A program made the position numbers and the translations under genes. Shown one piece after another: positions 30,751-44,079 of a stretch of DNA of 64,000 nucleotides (its first letter is position 1; each line of letters opens with the position of its first letter). This DNA is from Ceratodon purpureus (taxonomy: Eukaryota > Streptophyta > Bryopsida > Pseudoditrichales > Ditrichaceae). The stretch covers positions 18,199,357-18,263,356 of the forward strand of contig CM026424.1 in the NCBI GenBank assembly GCA_014871385.1, in the 5' to 3' direction. The notes under the pieces are model-generated. The model was not told where the DNA came from. It made no database searches and was given only the letters and a program-made list of their open reading frames with translations.

Positions 30751-33700
30751 TTATGAGGGAGCTACTCTTGAATCCACAGTCCCACTCGTGTTCCCTTCAC
30801 CAGATACCTGCTTTCCTCGATCCTGCAGGGCAACAATTTATAAGTTAACAAAGTTGGCCATTTAAATTTACCGTTTCGTTAGCGGAACGACGAGATGATG
30901 AAGTTAACCCACCTCCATGCCCCATTTGATGTAATCAGCAGATTCGCATGCTTTGTACTCATCCACTAAATTCTGAACTATTTCTCTTGATTCGTCGAAC
31001 TCCGACAGGTCATTATCCTGCAAAAAAATAAATCATATGCTTAAATGCAAGCTCGAAATTATTGCATCGCTCAAAACTGACCTTTCGTAAGATCTCTCCA
31101 AAAGATTGATCACAGAGGCCAGAGATACAAGACAGGCCAGAAACACTGAGCATAAAATATCCTAAATTAGAGATACAACAATTGCATATTAACTTCAGAC
31201 TTACAGCGAACATTGGAAATTTACGATAGTTGTCCAAAAACGCCTGCTTCTTTCTCAGCTTCTCATATTGACTGATACACTTGCTGAAAAGATGGCGAAT
31301 ACTGGTGTGGCTCGCTAACATAAGTCCACTAACCTGCAACCCCCACCATAATCCATGTATCCACAGTTTAATGCACCAGAAAAAGTATATTTCGACAGCA
31401 TCCATAGTTCTTTAAGCTTTCGTAAAAAACAGTTACGCATACATTTGTAACCTCGTGCCAACATAATGCTGCAAAGAGAGAAATCCAACTCACCCTGTGT
31501 GCAGTTTGAACATACGGCGACTTCCGTGATAAAGCCACCTGGAGAAAATTAGAGAGCACCATAGTAATTCAGAGACATTGAGATATTGATGTTTCCCCGG
31601 TATCGCAACAGCTGAACATGACGGATAGTGTCCCGCATATGTGTTGCAATTTCCATCCTCTAATATGCAGCGAGCTTAGCAATATACAAAAGAAGAAGGA
31701 AGATGTATAATTCTGCTCACCTGAATGCTTGCAGGTCCCCATTCGATGAAGTTAGCTAGCTTTCTCTCTCGTATTCTTTGTAGACTTTTGTGAACCTGTT
31801 CTCGACAGGACAGTTCAATATTGCAGATAAATTAATGTTTCCTTGGTTCTTGTGCAGCAAATTAATGCAATTCAATCACGGGCTTTCAGAGAGACAGCAA
31901 TGAACAATTAGGATGTGATACAAGGAACCACATGATTTCCCAGACTTTGATCTTTGCTTCCTGAGAATCAAAGAAGGGCCGAAATAATAGACATCAATTG
32001 GTACTAACCTGAGTTGGATCAATATTGTGCGAAATAATTCACACAATTGGTACTAACCTGAGTTGGATCAACTTCGCCCTGAATAATGTTGAGTATGGAG
32101 ATGTACTTCGCCTGACTTGCTTCCTTAGTTCTTGCGTATGATGAAACCATGATGTTTTTGGCCTGGTGTAAACACCGTCAGTGAGAAACTCCGTAACAAA
32201 ACAACTACTACAAAATTTATAGAGTAGATGCAAAATAACATTATCCAAAGGAGCAACCAGTAGCATAAATCTCAGACAAGAGAAACTGCCGAAGAAGGCA
32301 AGTGACCAAAAGCAAACCAAAACAATAAAATATGTAAAAAATAAGTAGGGAGAATCTCAACCCAGAGATACTGATCCCCAGGTGTGCAGAGGGGTAAACT
32401 TAAAAAAGATGATACCAAATAAGAAAAGAATGCTCGTTATATGCTATAAACGAACTTGCCTGCAAGAGCCGTCGCATGACATCTAGAACAGTTGTTTTTC
32501 GAATAGCATTGGCCTGCATGTAACATCATTCAAGACTTCAATTTACAGAAGTGTGGTTGTAAGAGTCATGGTGAGAGGACAATGCTAAACTATTATACTC
32601 CGGCGGAAGAACTTCTGCTCCTGAATCTACACGACAAAGAACTGAGTTGACAAATGAGACTCTCACAAGTTTGGAAGAGATTACCTGCCGCTCGACAGTC
32701 AGTGGAGTGTACCCTGTCATCAAAAAGTGACAGCGCGGAGTCGGTATCAAGGACGCCACCAATCCAACCAAATCATTGTTCATGTATCCTGGGTAACGGA
32801 GAGTTGTGGTACTAGCAGACATAACGGTGGACACCAGGGAATTAGTCTGAGCAAACGTAGGATTGGGGATGTGAAGACGGTCCACAGCTATACGATTCAA
32901 GGCCGTGTTGTCCAATACCACAACACAGTCCGCATTCAACGTCAAGCGCTTCAACGTAAGCAAAGAATTATAGGGTTGGACAACCACATCACTAGTCTCC
33001 ATCTGATTCGGAAAGACACTGTAAGTTTGAACCAGCTTCTTGCTATATCGGTCATTGAGCGCTTCAAGAAGGTACGAGCCCATTCCTGCAAGTAAAACAC
33101 CGGGGGCACCCTAATCAGTACATGTCAATATATCATAAACCTCTGCAAAGCATCAACTCTCCTACGCTGTACTTCCAATGAAAGAAAATCACCTGAACCC
33201 GTCCCTCCTGCAATAGAATGACAAAGAACAAAGCCCTCCAGGCTGTCACTTCCATCGGCCTCCCTGTCTATCATGTCCATAATATCTTCCTCCACTTGTT
33301 CTCCCTGCCAAAAATCCCAAAACAAAAGAAACGCTTCAATACCCAACACATGTCCTCGATTCCAAGTTGCTGACTACGCCAGTGCAACAGCTCAAAATCA
33401 ACACTAGTGTATCAATCAAGCATATAACTAAACAACATCACCAGGCTGAGCCCAAATACATTCACATTACAACCATAACCTGTAACATACTTTAAAAATC
33501 CTCAACTTAAGAGTACTCAACTGGCTGCTAGTAAACACAAAGAGAAATTCAAAACTACACTTCTGTATCAATCGACGCATCATAAATGTTACAACCATTG
33601 ACATACCAAACCACATGATCGCACATGAAAAACCTCCAGCTAGACAAAGCCCTAACGACGAACCTGATGGTACCCACTCGCCCAGTTGTTTCCAGCTCCG

Positions 33701-34108
33701 CCACCATGATCAGCAACAAACACATTCTCATGATTATACAGATTCCGGTACTCACTGTTCTGAATACTGTTAATCACCCGCGGCTCCAAGTCAATCAGCA
33801 ACGCTCTGGGAATGTAATGCTCATCGTCCGCCTGGTAGAAGAACACATCCTTGCGATCGCCACCCTAATCCCCACCCCAAACCACCATCATCAACACCCT
33901 AAACCCCATAACCCCAAAAAACCACAAAACCTTCCCTTCCCAAAAACCTTCCCTTCCCAAAAACCTCCCCCCCACATACCTGGGTGGCGAAATCTTCCAG
34001 AATGCCGTCCTTGCTGATGCCGTGCTCCAAGCACAGCTGCTTCCAGAACTCCATCCCTATCTGGTTCCCGCATTGCCCCACCTGTAGGGTTATGATCTCG
34101 CGAGGCAT
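30751..34108 (-). CDS. TUBG: Gamma-tubulin (11 exons)
   Basis: Gamma-tubulin nucleates microtubules within gamma-tubulin ring complexes. Exons: 33980-34108, 33664-33864, 33193-33304, 32685-33085, 32460-32513, 32058-32162, 31721-31795, 31494-31538, 31205-31333, 30913-31017 and 30751-30822. They join in frame to 475 aa, the usual plant length. Key parts are the start [18 protein letters not shown], the tubulin signature [13 protein letters not shown] across an intron, [14 protein letters not shown], and the plant-type tail ending [16 protein letters not shown]. All introns are GT-AG except the one after 32460, whose donor reads GCAAGT (a GC-AG intron). Next to exon 6 the exon end and its 5' splice site are duplicated in the following intron. 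The gene looks intact. Confidence 0.96.
31995..32071 (-). repeat. 28-bp direct duplication carrying a 5' splice site
   Basis: Copies at 31995-32022 and 32044-32071 both contain the exon 6 end and GTTAGT donor of gamma-tubulin (minus strand). The upstream copy (32044-32071) keeps the reading frame, so the second is a potential decoy or alternative donor. Confidence 0.75.
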
Positions 34109-35357
34109 CTTGCTCCCTCTTCTGTGAACTGTAAACTATGAGGTTTGTGCCAGTCGATTCACAACTAAGTGGTGCTCTTTCACAGAATCATGAAACTGGG
34201 TCGCCGTTTGCGAAGCTGCAGCTCCGGGGCGACGTCGGATCGCTCCTCCTCACACCGACAGAGTGTTTTTCGAATGCTCGGAGTGAGCTCACATCGAGGT
34301 TGATCATTTCCTATCATACCCGGGCGGGTATTTCTATGGTATCGTAGGGGTATTTCGGCGGGCCTGGGAGGTGTGTTACTTGAATATTGAGAGGATATCA
34401 TGTGCGTTTCCTGGGTATCGTCAGGGTATAGTCGTGGTGTCTTCGGGGTGTCGTCATGGTATTGTCCTGGTATCAGTTCGAAATCCAAGTCGTTGCGGTG
34501 TTTGTTTATGAAAATTTCAAGGGGTGGTTTGTTGATGATGAAAGGGAAAGCTTCTTGGAGGCTTGATGAGTTTTATTGTTGTGGAGTTGGATATGTTTTC
34601 TTTGTGTTTGTTGTCATGTGTAAATATTATTACAGTAGATTAATAATACAAGAATTGTTTTTAGTACATGTAATTGTTTGAATGTTGAAGGATATAATAA
34701 TCTGAGTAGTTTTTAGAAGAGAGCAGAGAGGGGTTATGAATTGAGTTGAGTATTATAAAAGAGAGCCAAATTCAAGAAACTAAATAAAAATCACAAAATC
34801 GAATGGAAAGTGCTGGATAGTATTTGTTTTAGTAAGAGGTTAGATCAATATCCTGAATCATGATTTGTTGAAGAATGAGAAAAAATAAATTAGTATGGAA
34901 CAGCATCAATTTAAGGTTTGGACGAGGTATTATGAGAGAAGGTGATGAAGCAACAACCACCTTATTTGCACTTTACCTGTTACATCACAAAGACATAACT
35001 CTTTAAAAGAAACACACAAACTTCAAAATGTTGGATATGGAATATAAAATAAAACCGAAAGTATAACATGGCTGCAAGCAATATTTAGAGTTTGGTATTC
35101 TGAGTTTGTACAGAATACAGCAGTCTTCGGTTCAGTAAAATACAGACGTGATTTTCTTAATCATAAGAAATCGTTCCAACTAGAGTTTGTAAAATGAATC
35201 TCTACAAGTAATTGAAATCTGCCTGGGTGTCCCAGAGGGAGTCTTCATTCAAGGAGTGCGTTAATCTCCTCCTTGGTAACACTTCAGGGTGTCTTCATTC
35301 AAAGGGTACGTTAATCTCCTTGGTAACACTGAGGGGTGTCGTCATTCAAAGGGTACG
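34109..35357. other. Gamma-tubulin promoter side and intergenic DNA
   Basis: Contains the upstream region of gamma-tubulin, with a degenerate GGTATCGT-like repetitive stretch at about 34330-34480. No gene was recognised. Confidence 0.4.
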
Positions 35358-35413
35358 TTAATCTCCTTGGTAACACTGAGGGGTGTCGTCATTCAAAGGG
35401 TACGTTAATCTCC
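35241..35413. repeat. 47-bp tandem repeat overlapping the WD40 gene's 3' end
   Basis: Units start near 35241 (50 bp, diverged), 35291, 35338 and 35385 (partial). Each carries GTCATTCAAAGGGTACGTTA and TCTCCTTGGTAACACTGAGG. The inferred stop codon of the WD40 gene (35358-35360) lies inside a unit. Confidence 0.8.
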
Positions 35414-38400
35414 ACCTAGGAGACCTCTCCTGCTCGAGAACATTCTGATACAGAACCTGCATAAAGCATCGAACTCGAGTCATTTACGACCTTACCTTGC
35501 CAAACAATCCAATCAGAGACAATCACGGACACTGCCACACAGCACCAGAATTAACAGTTGGGTGTACACTAAGCACATCACAAACTCACCACTTTTTGAT
35601 CATCACCGCCTGTACAAATATATTGGTCTTTAGGTGACAAAGCGACCTGCATTCAATAAAATAAAAAATAAAAACAGAACAATGAGTACGACAAGGAGTA
35701 CGACGAGGTCCGCTTCTCTGCGCCAGGCAACCAATTCATTGCATCCAATACCAAGCAGCAGCTCCTGATTGAATCAGCTCATTGCCAAAACAACTTTAGA
35801 TGTAGATGCAAAGACCAACTTTAGATGTAGATGTAGATCTTACGTACCGTATTCACACAACGTGTGTGACTATAGAAATGTTGGACACAGGGCTTCCCAA
35901 GAGTGGGATCCCACATTGTCACGCTGCAAGTTAAGTCAATGAAGTCAGAATTAGAAACACAAAGAACACAAAAAAAGGTAAACTTTAACACTGTCGCGCT
36001 AACAAAGGACTATACTTCAACAAAACATCAATTTTCATTTGGTCTACACATTTAAGACAAGTAAAATCTCGGGCAAATTGGCAGGGTAAAGAAGCAACTG
36101 CAGAAACTCCAATAGAAAGCTCCCTTGCCAAAGATATCTAGAATCTATTTTTTTCCTTATCAAAGGAATAAGTAATGCGAATCGCCCACCTTCCGGACCC
36201 ACTTGCAGTGACAAGAATGGGTTCACCTTGAAACCATTTGGCATCGTTCACACCCTGATCTCCAACGTCAACAACCCTGACCACATTTGACGCCTCTTCC
36301 AGCATTAGTCCTCAACATAGGGACATCCGAAAGATGACAGATGTTAATTTATCAGGAAACAAATGGATCCAGCTCCAAATGGATCCAGATTACGCTATCA
36401 TAACCTCTAATCACAAGGATATTACAAAGCGTGTATCAGACTCCTACAACCAGCAAGTTAAGAAGATCATGTATTGCAAGTTGTGAAACATTGCAATAAG
36501 AAACAGATCGTTCAAGAAGATAGGCAAAGTTTTAAGCCTGTGGTACATAACAAATCTTATGTAAGAATTAATCATTGGCAACTCTTTATGAGCAAGGCTA
36601 TAAACAGACAAATCAATAGTTTTTTCCGAGTACCCAGGCACTTGAAACGAATTCTCTGAAGTCGGCAATGGATTGCCATGACTAAGCTGGTGAAGGGCTT
36701 TGAATGCCCTGCGTTGAGTCATCGGCGGAGGACGTTCCACACATCTTGGCCCAGTCTCCAAGGGCATCATCCGTGTATCCCAAACGAAGGTACAATTACC
36801 ATTGCACGACGCTTGCAAATAGGTTTCACAAGAACTAAATGAAACCGATGTAACCTGCCAAATAATAAATGTCAACTCAGATGACAATAGGCATTAAAGG
36901 AAATTATAACCGCAGGCACATAAGTCAGCACCAACTGCAAAAGTTAGAGAGCTCGAATCGAACTTCAAACGTAGCAGATAAGGAAACAGAGCTTACCTCC
37001 CAAGCTGAGCTAAGAGGCAGTCGAGCAATGGCACCACTGGTTCTGATGTCAAACAAACCAACGCTTCCATCTCCGGAGCCTGTCGCAAAATATCACGTAT
37101 TCACTAAAAAAAACTTGAATAATTGAATGAAGGCTCACGTTCTATATTTAAAATTGTATTCAGGAGACCTGAAACTCTCAGAATACTCAATTTTACAAGC
37201 AAATCTATTCAAAAAACACCTTCCAAATGTACGCATTGAACCATACGAAGGTACACTTGACGATGGCTGCAGCTGATGTATTTAGATCCCATTTTTTCAT
37301 GAAAGCTAACAAGTCTAAAGATCGGAAACAATCAGAATAACCTGTACTTATGGTAGATCCAGAACTGTTGACGTCCAAGCACGTGATGAACTGCAGGATC
37401 ATACTTTTTAATCAATTGTCGAATATAAAAAACTCATTCAGTATCCAAAACGATGACCAGTCACCCGATGTCGCCTCACACACATGGAATTTGACATACT
37501 TCGTACAACTGCATAGTGTAAGATATTATAAATACGGTAGACGATTCTAAAAACCAACACGGCTAAAACATTTAACAAGGATTCAAAATGAACAACATAA
37601 TACTCACTGTGTCATGAGCAGGGTAAGTTGAAACATTCACACCAGCATCTATATCCCAAATCTGAACAATCGCCGGTTTACCACCAGGAGAGTCACTCCC
37701 ACAGATCAGAAGTTTGTCGCTGCCAAACTTCAAAGCGTCGATTGCTAAGGGATGCGATTCCTGCTGCCTGTCGCACAAGTACACCGTTGAAGGTAAATTT
37801 AATGATAGGCAAATGGCATTTAAATTACTAACGATAGTCTAGTAACAACATGAAAACAATGCCTTTGCGTGGAGACACAAATGCTGTAGCAGGTATAGCC
37901 TCAATATGAAATTGGACAGACAGTGTTTAATTTAAGACAAAGAAGACTGCATGTGGAGACCAACCTGTAACTAGCATTGAGATCGGATGCCATTTGTCCG
38001 GTACGCACGTTCCAAAGCAAAACTTGACAGTCACCATCCCCGCCAGTAGTTGCAACGAGATCTACCGTGACAGCCTTCATTTAGAATTGATTGAATAGAG
38101 CTCAGACCCACAATTGAAATTTCAAAAGCTGACAACAACCTAAAATATATTTGTGGCCTAAGATTGGTGTCACCTAGTCCGTCTGATACAAATGTACACC
38201 TTGGAGCACCATTAGTGATGGAGAGTTAACACTTCAGATACAAAAGTACACCATGGAGCACCATTAGTAATGGAGAGTTGACACTTCAGTTCCCTACTTT
38301 TGATCTATTATGCAAGGAATTTTGCAAGGATATCCATATCAACGGAACAAAATCTTACATGGTAGAAATTGGTTGACACTCATAGCATTAATTTTCTTTT

Positions 38401-41400
38401 TGTGACCAGGAGTGCCATCCTCTAATCCAGGCCCAAGTGTATGTAAGCATGCACCTGATGCTGTATCCCACACCTGTAGAGGAGGAAATCACATTGGTTC
38501 AACAAGCTCAGTCTCATACCAAAGAAACTTTCAGGTGCTATGACTCTTGCTTTAATACCTAGCAACTGCTAAAACCTATGTCAACTTGAAAATTCCGTTC
38601 CTGAAGCTTATGCTTTTAAGCGCTGGAGTTGTACCTTAACAATACTGCTAGCACAAGCGACGGCGCTTGCACCATGTGAAGCAAACTCAACTGCCTGGAT
38701 CTGGAAAAATCAAAGGACATACTTAGATGCCAAGAATCAAACGTGTCCCGAGAGAGACATTCAATATAATGAAGTGGAAGAAGTACAGTGCGTACAGAGA
38801 GAAAAAGAACCCTAGCTTGTGACCAGCAAGGAGACTCCTTTTTATACTACGATCACGTACTTCCTTTCAGGGGTCTCCCTTTATAACTGAAGTTGAGCAC
38901 AGATAATACTTAGCTATCAAAATATGTAGAAAGGGGAAGACAATTCAGCTAAAAACCTGAGTATTGAGACCAGTCAACGGTTTTCCACGCCCACTCTCAA
39001 GATCATATAGCAATAACTCATTTGGTGGCTGCATGATCAAAAGTGCTCATTAATATTAAGATACAGGAACATACCAAAGGAACGCACAGAAGTAGAGCCG
39101 CTATATAATTCACTCACATAACGCATTCAAAGTTTATCCGAAGCAGAACACAACTCAGTGTCCAGAATAGAGAAACAAATGGGCTTGCAAACAAGATAGT
39201 CTTTTCAGGTCTTAGAACAGGATTGATAGAAATCCTAAAGTTAATGTTTAAGACATACCTCATTGCAGCTAACAACCAACAGTGGATCTCCACCAGGATG
39301 GAATCTCACATCAAGAACTTTTTGAACCCCTTGCTGAAAATATACAGTACAATCAATCCAGAAAGGTGCTGTGAGAAGCTGCAAAATTCCTAATGTGCTC
39401 AGAGCCTCTATAGTCTAACTTCAGCCGGAAAAGATTCCCTCCTAAAAACATGCAAAACCCGATAAGAAATTATAAAATACTCAAATCAACAGAGTTATAA
39501 AGATGAGACCATCGTTTACAATCATCCTTAAAAACCGTACAGCGGAATGAAGCAGAAATCATGGCGTATGCAACATCTGCCGGTTGGAAACATTCTAAAT
39601 TAATCTATGCAACTACCATCTCAATCTCTACAACCAAGGGATAGCTAGCTCACATCCAATCTCTCGCCCCCCATAGGATGTGCTACGTCACTGCTTGAAG
39701 TGAAGGCACACCAAGTAGTCGTCCAAGATGAATACACTCGCTTTTGTATCCAATTCATAGGCCCCAATTTTTGTGTTTGAAGCGAATCCCAACCTACAAA
39801 GAACCAATGAAATTTAGCCTCACCACAATTAGTACCAAGAAGAAATACAAATATAATAAACTAGAACAAACATGTTAAATAATTCCATATGCACAATGTT
39901 CAGACATAAAGCTTCTCTTCTAAAACCCAAAGAGATCTACATAATTTCTTACCATTGAGCATGGTTTTCCAACTCTTTCCACGGTGTCCAACTTCTATAG
40001 ACCTAAAGAAGTTGGGTCTTGTTCCACTATGTTCTCGTTCAATCAAAAAATCAACCAAACTTGTTCTTGCATCTTCCTTCCCTGCAGTCAAGTCTTTGTA
40101 CGAATGGACATTAAAAAAGAGACGCTTCTCATAATATAAGAATTAACTCACCAAATTGCAGAAGCTGTTTCACTAAAGAGAAATATATGCTTGATTTCAA
40201 AGTACTTGGTCAGCCAATAAAACAAGATTCATGTAGGTTTCAAGTTCAGAGTAGTACCTGTTGACGCCTCAGAATAAGCCCATGCATTTGTTGTGTCTAA
40301 TCCTCCTCGTTTCATCCTTCCAAACCTGACTCCTTTGTTGAGGACATTGGAGTCGAAAGATTGTCTCTTGGAAATTGTATCTTTCAACTCCATTTCTAGT
40401 TTCAACATCCTGTAGCAAATCATAAACCACTAGAATTCTTATTGCAACACAACCTTAACAGTGAGATAATGTCACCAATTCAAAAAAAGACATCCAATTT
40501 ACAATTTCACCGAGTTAGATAAGCTTTGTGCGAAAGTACAGACCAAAGTTCCATAATATATTGAAGGCCATCCATAACTACAAAAGATCAAGAGAAGCTC
40601 GAGTACAAATTTGCATAAACTAGGATCCTCAGGTTACTCTGACTACCACTCTGAAATGCGATTAGTGAGAGTGACCTCACAATATTACAGCGCAGATAAA
40701 AAGGGCCAAACAAACATAGACGTTCAGGCAATATGTTCACACGTGCACGTTCGGCTAATAAATCATACAAAGTCAATTCATACATAGTTTCAATTCGGTA
40801 CGTCATGCATGGCACTTCTGAGCATTGACTTCAAAGTTGATTCCAAAGTGACTTCATACACAGTGCTTCTGAAATTACTGCATTCTGACTTGGAACATGA
40901 AGGCACATATGGCCAATCAGTTATTTCATGCATAGTGCTCCTGACAAACATTCTGAAGATATGCCAGTAATACCACATCAAATAAGGATGTGAAAAATCC
41001 CCCAAAGTACAGTTATGAGCCATAGAGTAGTACAACAACGGATGTCCAAAAAGTATTTACTCGCATTCCAAACATACAGTACAGTTCTGAAAACCTACAA
41101 TTCAAATTTGGTGAGAGTGTCCATTTTTTCCAATGGCTCCACATATGGCTCCACATATGGCTCCACATATGGCTCTTTTTCTTTCTCAGTCTGTCTTTCA
41201 CGCTTGTCTGGGTCATCTGGACACTCAAAACACCCAAGCACCAAATGAGAGGCTTCAGGGACAAATGAAGACAGGTCTAAAGCATTTAGTTCAAACAAGT
41301 GCAACCTTGAACCATTAAATCCCTCGAAACATGGTCAATGCTCTCAACATATTATTTGCTGTCTTTCAAAATGCAATTATTTTCTCTAATTTTAACAATT

Positions 41401-43139
41401 ACATCAATGACCTTCCTAGGATTCACGACTGTATTGAGATTAAAAATCACCAGCGGACACCCATCCCAAAGCTCTTCTTCATGGATGGAAAACAGAATAG
41501 TGGGGATGAGCTTCTTGCCTGGAGTATAAAATTCCCGTTGTCGCTTCGTTCTCGTAGGATACGGACTAGTACTATGCCGTTGCCCAGAATTCACTTTTGC
41601 ATTGATACCTGTCTGATGCAAAAGTCACATCCACCAGATTATCAGTCGGTGAAAAGAACCTGGATACATTCAATTAGTGCATCAGAGAAGACTTGGATGA
41701 TTGAATCAGAAAATAGATGTAGGACGAACAACTGCCAGATAATAGATCTCGTCTTTGCAGCAACATGTAGTTTTCACATGATTGAAACAGTGATTGACCT
41801 CAGAGTCCTTCTTGACATCTAGTTTCTCGCGCCAAATTTCCCTCCATGTTACTGGATCAAGGACACTCGCCTCCTCTGTACCACAATAAATATAAATCAA
41901 TCAAGATATTAAAGAAACGCAATGATTCTCATGTTGGCATATAAATCTCTCCTGCTCACTAAGTTCTCGCCAAAAATTCAACTCATCATGTGATCAAGTT
42001 AGAATGATGTCTAAAAATTCATGATAAAGAGTATCTCCTTGACTCCTATACCCAAATTGAACCTTGAAAGAGTTAGTGCAGCTTGGTTCCCAAGACAGAA
42101 TTGTTTGCGGGTGTCTCAAAGTAAGACCGACCTTCCAGTGAAGATCAGCTGACAGCAAAATACATAATAAGGTTCTTACCTTCTCCATGTTCAAACTGGG
42201 AGCTTCCTGGTACAACATTTTGTGCCAGTTGTTGGTTCCGTTGAAGCCCCTTTTTGTAAAGATCTTGGTTCCCCTTTTGTGAACTCTCTGCATGGGCTTT
42301 GGAGCCATATTGCCCGCTTGAATTCTCTGAGTCGTCGGTAAGACGGGGAGGTCGCATGGGCCTGGACACCCGATTCTGAAACAAAAACCTTGTTTATTAT
42401 GACTTCCGTCTATGATAATTGACTATAAGACATGTCTTGATCTATATATCGTGACAAAACAAATAAAAGTTAAATTGTTATTAATATTTTTTATTAATGA
42501 TTATCTTTAAATGACATCAAAAATCAAAAAACTGACAACCTGAAGTGTGACTGGGGCTTTCGAGAGGCTACGAACTAATCTGGTCCCTTCCACAAGAACT
42601 ATGGCCTCAAAAGAACATGGTCTGCTAAGCAAATCAGTTGATCTTTCAGGGGCACAGCACACAAAAACATGAACTTAAAGTCGTACATGTACGGATAAAC
42701 TACTGGTTATAATTCACTCAGTTCAACCTCTTCAGGCATCAGACGAGTTCTACAAGTCTCGAACTATATTATAGCCCAAATTTTTAAGAAATAAAGAATA
42801 CAATATGTTAATATGAAAGCACACCTTCTTAGTCTCCACTTTGCTGGTGTGGTACTGGCCAGTTATCAATCTCTGATGGCACTTCTGGGCATAGGCGACG
42901 AAAACACCATTGGTGTGATGCTGCCGGATCTCCGCAGCATATTCTGGATTACTATCTAGCCACGCAATGACCTCCGACGGCTCCACAACTTCTGTTCGCT
43001 GCAACGATTGCAGCCACAACCACACAGGTTTCCATTTCTTGGACACTGGCTTTCCACGGCTAGGCTCCCCACTGCGGTCCCTTCTACGCTTTTTCTTACC
43101 ACCACCGAGATACAACGGAGTTGACATATCGCCGCTCAT
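35358..43139 (-). CDS. WD40-repeat (transducin superfamily) protein, many exons
   Basis: First coding exon 42825-43139 (MSGDMSTPLYLGGG, basic, then WKPVWLWLQSLQRTE), second 42180-42375. Middle exons are recognisable near 41830-41880, 41350-41605, 41095-41300 (with a YVEP repeat), 40255-40408, 39955-40085 and 39650-39795, but some splice sites are unsure. WD-type exons follow: DVRFHPGGDPLLVVS (39255-39335), LVATTGGDGDCQVLLWNVRTG (about 38000), KFGSDKLLICGSD to VQIWDIDAG (37600-37770), GSGDGSVGLFDIRTSG (about 37050), QASCNGNCTFVWDTR (36850), VTASGSGS/VTMWDPTLGK (36190 and 35848-35923), VALSPKDQYICTGGDDQKV (35590-35646). The last exon is 35358-35456. WD40 propellers are protein-interaction scaffolds, and I cannot name the orthologue. 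A two-gene reading is possible but less likely, because strand and spacing are continuous. The 5' leader probably contains an intron (about 43153-44232). Confidence 0.7.
38184..38288. repeat. 52-bp tandem pair in a WD40-gene intron
   Basis: Two copies beginning GATACAAA(T/A)GTACACC and ending GAGAGTT(A/G)ACACTTCA lie side by side at 38184-38235 and 38236-38288. Confidence 0.7.
41136..41174. repeat. 12-bp coding repeat (YVEP)
   Basis: Three copies of CCACATATGGCT in tandem, in frame on the minus strand, encode YVEPYVEPYVEP within a probable WD40-gene exon. Confidence 0.75.
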
Positions 43140-43152
43140 TGCAGCTGTGACT

Positions 43153-44079
43153 CTGTATTACATTCAAATCCTGGTCAACTAAAAGTCAATCAAGGTCTCT
43201 ACCCAAGAGTAACACCAGAAAACTTCCAAAGACAAGACGCATGACATTAAAACACCTCAAACCCAGAGAGCAACATTTTTACGAAGGCCACTCCAGATGC
43301 CTAAACTAGACGTAACTGCTGCTTTCCTTCATGACACATCGACAATGCCAATGTACTCCAAAACATGACTGGAATACGCACACTTACTGCCTTCGACTGA
43401 AGACTAACCGCTTAACAACGAAGACACTTAACTAGTGTAAATAAAGGTCCAATTACATCAACCTGTTCCTGCTCCTAGTGAGCTATATACATGCTTCTCA
43501 AACAAGCCTCACTTTCACTTTCAAGCATGTCGTTCGCACGTTATCAACACAAGTACTACAACGTGTCTCAAACATTCAAAACCAAACAAAAAGTCCAAAA
43601 TCTACAAGCCTTGTAACTGGACAAACCACCTCAACCTGATGCAAACGACTACCTCAAGAGAAGTACCGTCCCCTTCGAGCTCTACAACAACCACAACAGA
43701 GCCACAAACACAGCGGAAACTGAAAAAAAACACCAAAAAAGCAACAGAAACAAACAGCATGACCAAACCCCGCAACAGCACCTTCTAATTCCCCAACGCT
43801 TACTCCACAATTCCTCAATGCAAACCTGCACTCTAAAAACCACCAGCACACCCGACACACGCTTACTCCTCCACAATCCGGCCAAAAAATTACACCCCGT
43901 CGCCTTCTAACACAACTCTCCAAAAAAAAATTTAAAAAATCATCTCAGCAATCTGCACTCCTCTTCGTCCCCCCTCACAACAAATCTAAAACACATAAAA
44001 AAAACAATAACAGAAACAATTCCATAAAACACCTCTCAAAAACAGCATCCACATCCTCCTCACATTAAATATAAAAACC
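43153..44079 (-). other. Probable 5'-leader intron of WD40 gene (unique part)
   Basis: An acceptor AATACAG lies 13 bases before the WD40 ATG, and a GTGAGTTCG donor lies at 44232 within the duplicated leader. Between them there is no convincing coding frame. The splicing is inferred from these signals. Confidence 0.45.

Noticed and set aside
41136-41174. Short regular repeats that could suggest a CRISPR-like array
   Set aside because: A 12-bp in-frame codon repeat without spacers, in a eukaryotic exon.
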